DNA of 51,366 nt from PALSA-1336 sp038203095 (GCA_038203095.1 JBBREH010000005.1:1-51366); one strand, 5' to 3'. Counted from the stretch's first letter, positions 7,990 through 16,453 are shown. The notes: generated by a model from the letters alone, not told the origin. Numbers and translations are program-made.

Positions 7990-8904
7990 ATGTTCTACAA
8001 ATCCTGGCAGGAAATCAAGCATTTATATTGGGGCTCTGGGCTAATGGCCGGCTCGTTCCTTTTTGCTTATGTAAGGCCGTTTGATTTTTCGCTAAACGCG
8101 CTTAATCTGTTTTTCGTTTTGGGTAATATACTGCTGTTTGATTTTTTGTCGTTGAATTTTTCAGGTTATTCACTGCTTAGGACGCCCAACCGGCGAAGGC
8201 ATTTTTTGTTGGTCGGCGCGGTTTTTGGCATTTTTTTTGAATTTTACGTTCACTGGCTGGGGAAACTTTGGTATTACCCGTTGTGGAGCGTGGAATTTTA
8301 CTGGGTCAGCTTGGTGCCGGGCTTTGCTTTGTATGTTTTTTATTTACTGGAAACTTTTTTGGGCATCAAGGCGGTTTTGGAATATTTTTTCCGTCATAAA
8401 ATCCAACCTGTCAGTTTTAGAGGTCTTAAGGTCGTTTTTGAAGTCCTGGCTTTGGTAGGCGCCAGCGGGTTTATTATTTTTTAGCATTCTTCTATTGGCC
8501 ATGTTGCCGAAGTTCAACGCGTGGCGGGAATTTTTTGGTATCAACTTTTTATATGAGCAAAATTTTATTTTATCTTACTCGGCGCTCGGCGCTACTCTTG
8601 CGGTTTGGCTGGTTTTGGAATATCTTGAATTTAGGCGGCATGAAACGTCTTTGATTTATGAGCTGGCAAAAAAAATCCCTGGCCGCTTGTGGCAGTGCTG
8701 ATTTCGGGCTGGATAGCGGGCTTGCTCTATGAAGTTTTTAACGTACCCCTCGGCGTCTGGCGATACGAAAATTGGCCGTTTGCCGCCTGGCAGGTATTTC
8801 AGGTTCCGGTCGTTGTGATTTTAATGTGGCCGGTGCATTACCTACCGGCATTTTCGCTTTACCGGATTTTTTATAAAAAAGAAACGGAAAAATTGTGGGA
8901 ATAA
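7990..8904 (+). pseudogene. Polytopic membrane protein broken by two homopolymer frameshifts
   Basis: Three overlapping frames read as one membrane protein of about 305 residues: 7990-8484, then 8485-8690 in the next frame, then on to 8904 back in the first frame. The first switch is at a run of six T (8476-8481) and the second at a run of eight A (near 8668-8675). They compensate. The protein has about eight hydrophobic segments rich in Trp, Tyr and Phe and two similar halves: GIFFEFYVHWLGKLWYYPLW in the first and GLLYEVFNVPLGVWRYENW in the second. The layout recalls CarR/lycopene-cyclase-type repeats, but I do not see their acidic motif. It is either a recent pseudogene or two single-base errors. 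Confidence 0.65.
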
Positions 8905-8937
8905 TTGTCAAGCAATTATTTGAAATTAAAATACTCG

Positions 8938-8960
8938 AAGCCTAAATAAGGGCTTTTTTG
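8938..8960 (+). terminator. Probable terminator
   Basis: AAGCC, loop TAAATAAG, GGCTT followed by a run of T. The stem is short. It lies 34 bases after the frameshifted membrane protein and just before the -10 element of enolase. Confidence 0.55.
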
Positions 8961-8968
8961 TTTTGTGT

Positions 8969-8974
8969 TATAAT
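8969..8974 (+). promoter_or_regulatory. -10 element upstream of enolase
   Basis: TATAAT in GTTATAATTACC, 29 bases before the enolase ATG, right after a terminator. The -35 region is poor. It implies a very short leader for the enolase message. Confidence 0.5.
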
Positions 8975-9002
8975 TACCTCGTATTAAAAGTTATCCACAT
9001 AT

Positions 9003-10319
9003 ATGAATATTGAAATGCTCCCCAAAGTGGCATCCCAGGCTCTGCCTAGCGGAAAAGTCTCTGCAGGAAAAATCACAAAAATTCACGCTATGGAGGTGTT
9101 AGACAGCAGGGGGAATCCCACGATTCAGACCACTGTTTGGGCGGGAGACATATCGGCAAAAGCCTCTGTTCCCAGCGGGGCATCCACTGGCTCGCATGAG
9201 GCTTTGGAATTGCGTGATAATGACAAAAAGCGCTATGGTGGCAAAGGCGTGCTTAAAGCCTGTAAAAATGTGGAAGGCAAGATTTTTCAGGCAATTAAGG
9301 GGCTAAAAGCCGATGACCAGGAAAAAATCGATCAAATTATGATTGATTTAGACGGTCGTGACAACAAGTCAAAACTAGGCGCGAACGCCATATTATCAGT
9401 GTCATTAGCTACCGCCAGATTAGCGGCAAATTGCCACAAAATGGAACTTTTTGAGTACCTGGCTCATAAGTACGGCTATATGGTAAAAGATTTGCCCACA
9501 CCCCTTTTAAACGTTATAAACGGCGGTGCACATGCTAGGAGCACCGGCTTGGATATTCAGGAGTTTTTTCTTATTCCTTTGGGTGGTAAGTTCAGCGAAA
9601 AATTGCGGAAAGGCACTGAAGTTTATCATGTTTTGCAAAAAAATCTTTTGGCCAAAGGTTATTCAACGGCCGTGGGCGATGAGGGTGGTTTTGCCCCTAA
9701 ATTGCCGTCTAATGAGGCCGCATTTACATTTTTGCGTGAGGCCGTTCTTGCAACCGGTTATAAAATGGATAATGATTTTCATTTAGGCGCCGATGTCGCG
9801 GCGAGTGAATTTTTTGATATCAAAAAAGGAGTGTATGAATTTAAAGCCGATAAAAAAGTTTTTAAATCCACACAAATTTATAAAATGTACAGGCAGTGGT
9901 ATGAAAAATATCATCTTTCCATAATTGAAGACGGCTGTGCTGAAGACGATATAGTCGGCTGGAAGTTGCTTAATCAGGAGTTGGGGAGAGAGACACTAAT
10001 TGTTGGTGATGATTTATTCTGTACCAATATCAAGCGGCTCAAAATGGGTATTACTCAGAATTTAGCTAACGCGATTATTATAAAAGTGAACCAAATTGGG
10101 ACGCTTTCGGAAACTATGGAAACGGTTAAGCTGGCGCAAAAAAACAATTATAAAATTATTCTTTCTCATAGAAGTGCGGAAACATGTGATGATTTTATTG
10201 CCGATCTTGCCGCCGGAGTTAACGCCGAATATCTTAAAATGGGCGCGCCATGCCGAGGAGAACGTTTGGCAAAGTATAATCGGTTGCTGGAAATAGAAGA
10301 GTTGGTCAATGCCAAATAA
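9003..10319 (+). CDS. eno: Enolase
   Basis: A 438-residue cytoplasmic lyase converting 2-phosphoglycerate to phosphoenolpyruvate. Visible family blocks are MEVLDSRGNPTIQ, SVPSGASTGSHEA (the mobile loop), GDEGGFAP, the metal site in IIEDGCAEDD and VGDDLFCTN, the catalytic Lys in IIKVNQIGT, and SHRSAETCDDFIADLA with KMGAPCRGERLAKYN. Catalytic residues appear complete. There is an N-terminal extension of about 20 residues before the usual start; an alternative start further in is not obvious. C replaces V in the usual DDLFVTN, and A replaces G in SHRSGET. Confidence 0.96.
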   Translation: MNIEMLPKVASQALPSGKVSAGKITKIHAMEVLDSRGNPTIQTTVWAGDISAKASVPSGASTGSHEALELRDNDKKRYGGKGVLKACKNVEGKIFQAIKGLKADDQEKIDQIMIDLDGRDNKSKLGANAILSVSLATARLAANCHKMELFEYLAHKYGYMVKDLPTPLLNVINGGAHARSTGLDIQEFFLIPLGGKFSEKLRKGTEVYHVLQKNLLAKGYSTAVGDEGGFAPKLPSNEAAFTFLREAVLATGYKMDNDFHLGADVAASEFFDIKKGVYEFKADKKVFKSTQIYKMYRQWYEKYHLSIIEDGCAEDDIVGWKLLNQELGRETLIVGDDLFCTNIKRLKMGITQNLANAIIIKVNQIGTLSETMETVKLAQKNNYKIILSHRSAETCDDFIADLAAGVNAEYLKMGAPCRGERLAKYNRLLEIEELVNAK

Positions 10320-10367
10320 AAAAACTCCCAAATTCAAATAAATCATAAACATTCAAATTTTGGAATG

Positions 10368-10397
10368 CAATTAAATTTCAAATTTGAAATTAAATTG
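10368..10397. repeat. AT-rich palindrome
   Basis: The core AATTTCAAATTTGAAATT is a perfect palindrome lengthened by CAATTA and TAAATTG. Similar AATTTCAAAT strings recur between genes and inside rnhA, where they code residues 60-72. Confidence 0.5.
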
Positions 10398-10436
10398 ATT
10401 GTTTTGAAACACAAAACTCAAAAATATTAAAATAAA

Positions 10437-12053
10437 ATGCATCACAAAACTTATAAAAAGGTAGCGCTGGTTATTTTAGATGGTTTTGGTATTGCGCCGG
10501 CAGGGAGTGGTAACGCCATTTCGCGTGCTAAAATTCCGACTTTGGATTTTATGGTGGAAAATTTTCCCGCTTTGAGCCTGCAGGCCAGCGGGCCTTTAGT
10601 CGGTCTGCCGTGGGGTGAAATGGGTAACAGCGAAGTCGGTCATTTGAATATTGGCGCAGGCAGGATTGTCGGTCAAGATCTGCCAAGAATTACCGGCTCG
10701 ATTCAAAGCGGCGAATTTTTTAAAAATCCTACATTTTTGGAAGCCATTGAGCATTGTAAAAAGAATAATTCAGCGCTGCATTTAATCGGGATGGTTAGCC
10801 CCGGCGGTGTTCATAGTTTTGACGAGCATTTATACGCGCTCCTCGCCCTTGCCGCCGATAAAGGCCAAAAGCGCGTGTTTATTCATATGTTTACCGACGG
10901 ACGCGACACCGATCCAAAAATTGCTTCGGAGTCATTAAAAAAACTTTATGAACGCTCCGGGCGTTTGGGCTCGGGTAAGGTTGCTACTGTTACCGGTAGG
11001 TTTTACGCCATGGATAGGGGAGCTCATTGGGCGCAAACTATTTCCACTTATGAAGCCTTGGTGGACGGTAAGGGTCAGACGGCTTTTACCTCAGACCAGG
11101 CGGTGAACATAAGTTATGGTCGGCAAATATTCGATGAAATGATTAAACCGACTGTCATAACCTTAGAGGATGGCCAGCCGACGGCAAAAATTTCCGACAA
11201 CGACTCCGTTATCTTTTTTAATTTTCGCTCCGATCGCGCGCTTCAACTTACTCAGGCTTTTGTCCAGCCTGAAGCTTTGCCGGAAGAATTTAGGAGAAGG
11301 CCACTGCAAAACCTTTTTTTTGCTACTATGACAGAATATGCGCCGGGTTTGCCCGTTCACGTTGCCTTTGGTTATGTTAATTTAAAAAACAATTTGGCCG
11401 AAGTTCTTTCCACTCAAAAATTTACTCAGTTTCATATTGCGGAAAGCGAAAAATATGCTCACGTGACTGCGTTTTTCAATTGCGGTAGAACTGAAAAATA
11501 TCCGGGCGAAGACCGGGTAATAATTACCAGCCCGGAGGATAACGCCCATAATTACGTTGACAACCCTGCCATGTCCGCAGTCAAAGTGGCGGACGTCTTG
11601 GCGCAAAAAATTTCTTTGAGTAACACCAACTTTTTTGTTGCGAATTTTGCTAATTGCGATATGGTCGGGCATACCGGAAACTTGCCGGCCGGAGTGGTAG
11701 CTGTAGAATTTATTGATAAGTGCTTAAAGCAAATTATGGATGCCTGCCTGCTCACAGACGCAGCGCTACTTATTACCGCCGACCACGGCAACATTGAGCA
11801 AATGATCAATTCAAAAACCGGCGATATAGACAAAGACCATACCACCAGCCCAGTGCCGCTTTTGCTTATTGCTAACGAATTTAAGTTTCCTCGTCATTCA
11901 AGCGCGAATTATATTTCTTTGTCTACCAGAGTGCCGGCTGGCATAATTTCCGACATAGCGCCGACCATTTTGGATTTATTTGGCCTGCCCAAGCCGGTTG
12001 AAATGACGGGAATAAATTTATTGGAAGTGATTGATGAAGTGCCAAAAAGGTAA
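10437..12053 (+). CDS. gpmI: 2,3-bisphosphoglycerate-independent phosphoglycerate mutase
   Basis: A 538-residue Mn-dependent mutase interconverting 3- and 2-phosphoglycerate. It begins KKVALVILDGFGIAP (first metal-binding Asp) and shows MGNSEVGHLNIGAGRIV with the phosphorylated Ser, HMFTDGRDTDP, VTGRFYAMDR, ANCDMVGHTG and TADHGNIEQM (metal ligands). Length matches the family. With gap, pgk and eno it completes the route from glyceraldehyde-3-phosphate to phosphoenolpyruvate. A perfect palindrome at 12113-12140 follows. Confidence 0.96.
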   Translation: MHHKTYKKVALVILDGFGIAPAGSGNAISRAKIPTLDFMVENFPALSLQASGPLVGLPWGEMGNSEVGHLNIGAGRIVGQDLPRITGSIQSGEFFKNPTFLEAIEHCKKNNSALHLIGMVSPGGVHSFDEHLYALLALAADKGQKRVFIHMFTDGRDTDPKIASESLKKLYERSGRLGSGKVATVTGRFYAMDRGAHWAQTISTYEALVDGKGQTAFTSDQAVNISYGRQIFDEMIKPTVITLEDGQPTAKISDNDSVIFFNFRSDRALQLTQAFVQPEALPEEFRRRPLQNLFFATMTEYAPGLPVHVAFGYVNLKNNLAEVLSTQKFTQFHIAESEKYAHVTAFFNCGRTEKYPGEDRVIITSPEDNAHNYVDNPAMSAVKVADVLAQKISLSNTNFFVANFANCDMVGHTGNLPAGVVAVEFIDKCLKQIMDACLLTDAALLITADHGNIEQMINSKTGDIDKDHTTSPVPLLLIANEFKFPRHSSANYISLSTRVPAGIISDIAPTILDLFGLPKPVEMTGINLLEVIDEVPKR

Positions 12054-12112
12054 TAGTATAAGCAATAATAATAAATAAAAATAAAAATAACAGTTTTGAC
12101 TCCTTTTCCGCT

Positions 12113-12140
12113 TGTTTCAGCGTACTAGTACGCTGAAACA
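12113..12140. repeat. Perfect 28-bp palindrome, copy 1
   Basis: Centred on TCAGCGTACTAGTACGCTGA, perfectly self-complementary over 28 bases. The central 18 bases recur at 13671-13688. The two copies flank the deacylase gene and the structured stretch after it. Confidence 0.85.
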
Positions 12141-12260
12141 CAAAAAGCTTGACAAAATTATTATAAGAGTATCATACATTGATATGAATATAAACTTATC
12201 AAACAAATCATTAAATTCTTGGAACAGGGCTCTGCCATTGCAAAGTCCGGGGTTTGATAT

Positions 12261-12281
12261 GTAGCGCGCCCAATTTGGGCG
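12261..12281. repeat. Palindromic repeat of the GTAGCGCGCC family
   Basis: GTAGCGCGCCCAATTTGGGC. Same plan as 13859-13881 and 26789-26811. It sits in the 388-base gap between gpmI and the deacylase gene; the rest of that gap has the 28-bp palindrome, a terminator and no gene. Confidence 0.6.
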
Positions 12282-12300
12282 AAAATTGTTTACAACTTTC

Positions 12301-12333
12301 AAACACCTCTGCGACTTTGCGAGAGGTGTTTTT
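12301..12333 (+). terminator. Rho-independent terminator
   Basis: AAACACCTCT, loop GCGACTTTGCG, AGAGGTGTTTTT. It has no annotated gene directly upstream; the nearest is gpmI, 250 bases before, so a short unannotated transcript may end here. Confidence 0.8.
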
Positions 12334-12441
12334 GTATTGGCTAAAGACGATTTAAATCATTTTTAGCCAGCGTAAAAGCACTTTGACAACGCAAACGAAA
12401 AGCATGCGCTGGAAACTCGTTTACACCAAACAAGAGGATAA

Positions 12442-13437
12442 ATGATGAACTTAAACGATTTGACCCCATCCCTCGCCGGTCTTGAAGGCGACCTACAGCA
12501 GTTTAAACAGTCGCTCTACTGCGGCGTTCCTGGGATAGTTGTAGTTGATTCAAAAAAGCCGGGACCGACTCTGGGCATCACCATTCACACACACGGAAAC
12601 GAACCGAGTGGATTGGCTGCCGCTTCTTTCCTGATAAAGACTTGCACTCTGGAGCACAAGCTCCGCTCCGGCCGAGTCATATTCGTGCTTAATAATCTCA
12701 AAGCGACTGAGCAGTATTTCACCGCTTTGCAAATTTCTGACACGAATGAGGCAAAAGCGGCGGCGGCAAAAACTCGGAGTTCCAGCGAAGTTAATTTTAA
12801 CAGGTTGCCCGCCAACGTTATGGACTTGCCCTACAATGGCAACTACGAACTCGCCCGCGCACGGCAATTGTGGCCGGTCTGGCAACAATTTGACGTCGGT
12901 TTTGACATCCACAGCACAATGCAAGAAGCAGAGCCGATGATTATTCTATGCGACGGGAACGAGCATTCCGAACTTCTCAACGGCTTTCCGATTGAGATCG
13001 TTATTCGCAACATTCAAAACGTGCAAGTTGGCAAGCCAGCCGCTTCTTTTTACGGGAAAGCTGGTAGCGGCTCAATTGCAATTGAGGCTGGCTCGCACGA
13101 AAATTCACAATCCTTCATATGTGCTATTCGTTGTTGCATCGCTTTGATGCAGAACTTGGGTATGGTGGAAGGAAAGCCGCAATTGGCAGTAAAAGAATTT
13201 CACGAGTACCACGTAGCTGACTCGCTTGTTACAACTGACGGTTCATTTACTTTAGAGAGAATTTTCTCCTGTTTCGAGCAAGTCAGACAGGGCGATGTAT
13301 TGGCCAACAACAGCCAAGGAATAATCCGGGCACCGTTTGACGGTCACATTCTTTTTTGTGGCAAGAAGACCAAGCCGGAAAGATTGGGAGAAGAGGCGTT
13401 GTTTCTATCACATCCTGTGAGGATTCGACGTTCTTAA
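12442..13437 (+). CDS. AspA/AstE-family zinc deacylase (succinylglutamate desuccinylase / aspartoacylase-like)
   Basis: A 331-residue zinc carboxypeptidase-fold amidohydrolase. The zinc ligands are visible as HGNEPSG (H51, E54) and DIHST (H157), the substrate-binding Arg in FNRLP (R121), and the catalytic Glu in IEAGSHE (E215). The C-terminal part is the usual beta-barrel domain. Relatives remove acyl groups from N-acyl amino acids, but no arginine-succinyl pathway genes are near, so the substrate is unknown. Codon choice (many CTC, GTC, AAC) and higher GC than its neighbours suggest transfer. A Shine-Dalgarno AGAGGA precedes the ATG; two adjacent ATGs (12442, 12445) are possible. Confidence 0.85.
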   Translation: MMNLNDLTPSLAGLEGDLQQFKQSLYCGVPGIVVVDSKKPGPTLGITIHTHGNEPSGLAAASFLIKTCTLEHKLRSGRVIFVLNNLKATEQYFTALQISDTNEAKAAAAKTRSSSEVNFNRLPANVMDLPYNGNYELARARQLWPVWQQFDVGFDIHSTMQEAEPMIILCDGNEHSELLNGFPIEIVIRNIQNVQVGKPAASFYGKAGSGSIAIEAGSHENSQSFICAIRCCIALMQNLGMVEGKPQLAVKEFHEYHVADSLVTTDGSFTLERIFSCFEQVRQGDVLANNSQGIIRAPFDGHILFCGKKTKPERLGEEALFLSHPVRIRRS

Positions 13438-13499
13438 TGGCAAAAGATAGTATAAAAAACTTGAACGAAAAAAGACAGGAGGGTCAAAATAAGAAATAA

Positions 13500-13636
13500 C
13501 CAAGTAAGGCGGGCGTAGGTTCCACACCTACCGAAGCCCGAGGAAAAAACCTCGATAAAAAAAGACACTTGGACAGCCTCCATACCTGCCCATCTTTCTT
13601 AGGCTATCAGCTAAATGGTAGCTTAAGAAAGGATGG
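13500..13636 (+). ncRNA. Candidate structured RNA of unknown family
   Basis: A compact, GC-rich folding region after the deacylase gene. CCAAGT (13500-13505) pairs with ACTTGG (13567-13572) to close a junction containing a GGGC-GTAGGT...ACCTAC-GCCC hairpin and a CGAGG...CCTCG hairpin. It is followed by a long stem from CCATCTTTCTTAGGCTA (13590-13606) to TAGCTTAAGAAAGGATGG (13619-13636). A terminator follows at 13731-13760. No frame of length crosses it. I do not recognise the fold as a known riboswitch, 6S, SRP or tmRNA. It could be a separate small RNA or a structured 3' region. Confidence 0.45.
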
Positions 13637-13670
13637 TTTATAAAAACAATATTCATTGCATTATCATGTC

Positions 13671-13688
13671 TCAGCGTACTAGTACGCT
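13671..13688. repeat. Palindrome, copy 2 of the 12113-12140 repeat
   Basis: TCAGCGTACTAGTACGCT, identical to the centre of the 28-bp palindrome at 12113-12140; AGCGTACTAGTACGCT is perfectly self-complementary. Confidence 0.8.
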
Positions 13689-13730
13689 AATATAAAAAGG
13701 ATTTAAAAAAACAACAAAAATTAGCAAATC

Positions 13731-13760
13731 AAAAGCCCACCTATAAAGATGGGTTTTTTT
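13731..13760 (+). terminator. Rho-independent terminator
   Basis: CCCA, loop CCTATAAAGA, TGGG and then seven T, with A-rich sequence before. It closes the deacylase/structured-RNA unit. Confidence 0.65.
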
Positions 13761-13858
13761 GTTGTCCCGGCCATCAGAATATTATTACAGTATTAGTTTA
13801 AACGGGCTTTTTTTATTTGGGGATTACTGGTAGAATGGGAATGTAAAACTTATTTGAA

Positions 13859-13881
13859 GCCGATAAATCGGCGCGCTACAC
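13859..13881. repeat. Palindromic repeat of the GTAGCGCGCC family before recJ
   Basis: GCCGATAAATCGGC followed by GCGCTACAC, in the leader of recJ. It lies in frame with recJ, so an upstream TTG at 13854 would code through it, but the ATG at 13893 is the better start. Confidence 0.6.
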
Positions 13882-13892
13882 TTATAAAAGCC

Positions 13893-15644
13893 ATGTCAAA
13901 AATTTGGAAATTAAAATCTGAAATTCCCCAGAGTATTGCGGAAAAACTAGACGAATATCCAAAGCTGCTAAGGCAGCTGCTTTTTAACCGAGGGTTAACG
14001 GAAGCTGATGCCGTTCGTGATTTTTTAAATCCGCAATATACGAATTTAAATAGTCCGTTTTTGTTTAAGGATATGCAAAAAGCCGTGGACAGGATTTGGC
14101 AGGCGATTGAAAACAGTGAACCCATAACTATTTACGGCGATTACGATGCCGATGCGGTTACAGCCAATGCCGTACTACAACAGACTTTTAAATATTTGGG
14201 CGTGGATGTTAGTTCCTATATCCCGGACAGATTTAGCGAAGGATATGGTGTTAACATCGACGCGTTGTCAAAGATAAAAGATCAAGGATCAAAAATAATC
14301 ATAACCGTTGACTGTGGCACCAATTCTTGCGATGCGGCAGAATTTTGTAAAGTCAACAATATAGATTTAATAATTACCGACCACCATGAAATTATTGGTC
14401 CAATGCCGGAAGCTTTTGCGCTGATTAATCCCAAAAATCGGAGTGACGGATATCCTTATGAAAATATTACCGGAGTGGGGGTGGCGTTTAAATTGGCTTG
14501 CGGAATATTATCCGAAGCAAAAAGAACTGATAGTATCCGTCGTAGGGAAGAGTCTAGACCCTTTCTTACAGGTGAATACCATCAGCCTGGCTGGGAAAAG
14601 TGGCTTTTGGATTTGGTCGCAATTGGTACGGTGGCTGACTGTCATTCTTTAATTGGCGAAAATCGAATTTTGGTTAAGTATGGCCTAAAGGTTTTGGCCA
14701 AGACCAAGTGGGTGGGATTAAAGGCTTTAATGCAATCGGCAGGCGTGGATATACAGACAAAGCCCCTGGACACTTACACTTTGGGCTTTGTGGTCGCACC
14801 GAGGCTCAACGCTGCCGGCCGTTTAGAGCACGCGGATATTGCTTTAAATCTTTTAACGGAAACCAATTCGCAATTAGCTATTGAAAAATCGGCAAACTTG
14901 GAATTAATTAATCGCCGCAGGCAAGATTTAACCAAGACAATTTTAAGCGAGGCTAAAGAAAAAGTTTTGCACATTCAAAACCGGAAAATTTTGGCGTTGG
15001 TCGGCGAGGGCTGGCCCAAGGGCGTGATGGGTTTGGTGGCCGGGCGGTTGGCTGAAGAATATAATAAGCCGGTGATTGTTCTAGAGCGGACTGAAGGCAT
15101 TTGCACAGGCTCGGGTAGGACAGCAGGGGAGTTTGACTTGATTGAAGCGTTAAAGTTTTCATCCCAGCACTTATTAAAGTTTGGCGGCCACAAGCAGGCC
15201 GCTGGTTTGAGTTTGGATTATTCCCAGTTTGAACTTTTTTATCAAAAACTTTTGGAATATGCCGATTCTGTCATTGACGAAACATCAGCACAAAAAGTTT
15301 TGGAACTCGAAGCGGAAATTGACGACAGTCAATTGTCAATTGTTAATTGTAAATTGTTGCAGCAGCTTGAACCTCACGGAGTGGACAACCCCAAGCCTAA
15401 ATTTTTAATCAAACAAATGAAAATTGTCTCATCCAAAACCGTGGGAGCCACAAAACAACACAGCCAGTATCAGCTTTCAATTAGCAACAAAACCATCTCG
15501 GCCATTGCATTTAATTCCGCTCAACTTGAAAAAACTTTTAAAGTCGGCGATACTGTAGACGTAGCTGCGGAACTTATGGAGGATAGTTGGAACGGAAATA
15601 GTAGGGTGAAGCTCCGGGTAGTGGACCTAAGAAAGTCAAATTAA
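13893..15644 (+). CDS. recJ: Single-stranded-DNA-specific exonuclease RecJ
   Basis: A DHH/DHHA1-family 5'-3' single-strand exonuclease of 583 residues, used in recombination and repair. Visible are the first metal motif YGDYDADAVTA (usual GDYDADG; here Ala), DCGTN, the signature TDHHEI near residue 163, APRLNAAGRLEHAD, and the DHHA1 block GSGRTAGEFDLIEAL...LLKFGGHKQAAGL. An OB-like C-terminal domain ends the protein. I choose the ATG at 13893 (MSKIWKLKS) because the upstream in-frame part is a palindromic repeat. The stretch DDSQLSIVNCKLLQQL is coded by an AT-rich repeat (CAATTGTCAATTGTTAATTG), a probable inserted loop. Confidence 0.93.
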   Translation: MSKIWKLKSEIPQSIAEKLDEYPKLLRQLLFNRGLTEADAVRDFLNPQYTNLNSPFLFKDMQKAVDRIWQAIENSEPITIYGDYDADAVTANAVLQQTFKYLGVDVSSYIPDRFSEGYGVNIDALSKIKDQGSKIIITVDCGTNSCDAAEFCKVNNIDLIITDHHEIIGPMPEAFALINPKNRSDGYPYENITGVGVAFKLACGILSEAKRTDSIRRREESRPFLTGEYHQPGWEKWLLDLVAIGTVADCHSLIGENRILVKYGLKVLAKTKWVGLKALMQSAGVDIQTKPLDTYTLGFVVAPRLNAAGRLEHADIALNLLTETNSQLAIEKSANLELINRRRQDLTKTILSEAKEKVLHIQNRKILALVGEGWPKGVMGLVAGRLAEEYNKPVIVLERTEGICTGSGRTAGEFDLIEALKFSSQHLLKFGGHKQAAGLSLDYSQFELFYQKLLEYADSVIDETSAQKVLELEAEIDDSQLSIVNCKLLQQLEPHGVDNPKPKFLIKQMKIVSSKTVGATKQHSQYQLSISNKTISAIAFNSAQLEKTFKVGDTVDVAAELMEDSWNGNSRVKLRVVDLRKSN

Positions 15645-15782
15645 CAATTAAACAACTTAGCAAAATAGTGTTTGTTGCTAAATTGTTATCTTGTAGTGTC
15701 CCCATTTCGAGCCTGAGTGGGTCATGCGCAGTTTAGCTGAATTTAATTGATGAAGGATGTAGATCTGATCTTAAATATCCCG

Positions 15783-15836
15783 GTAGGGGCGGATCTTATC
15801 CGCCCGATTTGGAGGGAAGATAAGATCTTCCCCTAC
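15783..15836. repeat. Palindromic repeat of the GTAGGGGCGGATC family, double
   Basis: Two neighbouring palindromes. GTAGGGGCGGATCTTATCC followed by GCCC at 15783-15805 is identical over 23 bases to 27103-27125 in the methyltransferase gene. The second, GGGAAGATAAGATCTTCCCC then TAC, is close by in opposite orientation. Together they form a GTAGGGG...CCCCTAC element. The 375-base gap between recJ and rnhA also has an AACAACTTAGCAA/TTGCTAAATTGTT hairpin just after recJ (15648-15691). Confidence 0.75.
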
Positions 15837-15869
15837 ACCATGAATTATGAAACCAGGGTAAATCCCTAG

Positions 15870-15995
15870 CGGTTTGAAATTCCGTTTAGCGGTATATCCG
15901 GACAATTTGCGTATGACCCCCGAGTGCCTACGGGGCTGAAGAATCTGTTGAATAAATAGACCTCTCTGCTGGACTCAAGAGGGGGGCACAACTTA
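15870..15995 (+). other. Structured intergenic remnant, possibly of an IS200/IS605-type right end
   Basis: A non-coding stretch with several short hairpins: CCCCGAGTGCCTACGGGG at about 15918-15935, then CTGAAGAATCTGTTGAA, then CCTCTCTGCTGGACTCAAGAGG at about 15961-15982. The order hairpin, GAAGAATC, hairpin resembles the right ends of IS200/IS605-group elements that overlap guide RNAs of TnpB. No TnpB gene is present. This reading is a guess from the motif order only. Confidence 0.2.
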
Positions 15996-16018
15996 AAGCT
16001 GTATTAAATTTTAAATTT

Positions 16019-16453
16019 ATGAAACTAATTATCAACACAGATGGTGGAGCAAGAGGAAACCCGGGGCCGGCGGGCATAGGCGTGGTGATTGCCGATGAAG
16101 CGGGTAAAATTATCGCCCTTCACAAAAAATATATTGGTGAAGCTACAAATAATGTTGCGGAATACAAAGCGCTAATTTTGGCTTTGGAAGAAGTGGGAAG
16201 AATTTCAAATGAGAAATTTAAAATTTCAAATGATGGAACATCTTTGGAAATAAAAATGGATTCAGAGCTCATAGTGCGTCAAATGCAGGGGAAGTACAAA
16301 ATTAAAGACGCAAGATTAAAGATTTTAGCCGGGGAAGCGCTCAAGTTAATCAAACATTTTAAAAACGTGGAATTTGTCCACGTTTTTAGGGAAAAAAATA
16401 AAGAAGCTGACAAGCTAGTGAATGAAGTTATTGATCAAGCAGTAGGAAAATAA
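16019..16453 (+). CDS. rnhA: Ribonuclease HI
   Basis: A 144-residue RNase H type 1 that cuts the RNA strand of RNA-DNA hybrids. The catalytic acidic set is visible: D8 (NTDGGARGNPGPAGIG), E48 (NNVAEYKAL), D81 (KMDSELIVRQM) and D131 (NKEADKLVNE). It starts with MKLIINTDGG, typical of the family, without the N-terminal hybrid-binding domain. Residues 60-73 (GRISNEKFKISNDG) are coded by an AT-rich repeat with AATTTCAAAT strings and form an extra loop compared with close relatives; this is likely a repeat insertion tolerated in a surface loop. Confidence 0.93.
   Translation: MKLIINTDGGARGNPGPAGIGVVIADEAGKIIALHKKYIGEATNNVAEYKALILALEEVGRISNEKFKISNDGTSLEIKMDSELIVRQMQGKYKIKDARLKILAGEALKLIKHFKNVEFVHVFREKNKEADKLVNEVIDQAVGK

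Noticed and set aside
8991..8999. TTATCCACA, a perfect DnaA-box sequence before enolase, and its complement at 21847-21855
   Set aside because: Only two isolated copies 13 kb apart; about this many are expected by chance in 51 kb, and no AT-rich cluster, dnaA or dnaN is near, so no origin is called.
12442..13437. Assigning astE or aspA by name
   Set aside because: Family motifs are clear, but no arginine-catabolism genes or substrate evidence are in the window.
13437..13499. 20-codon frame starting in the deacylase stop (TAATG)
   Set aside because: Too short and without family features; the arrangement could arise by chance before the structured region.
15648..15691. Short direct and inverted repeats considered as a CRISPR array, here and around the hairpins at 3596-4062
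   Set aside because: No regular spacing of identical repeats with unique spacers, and no cas genes apart from a Cas4-like nuclease domain in an unrelated architecture.
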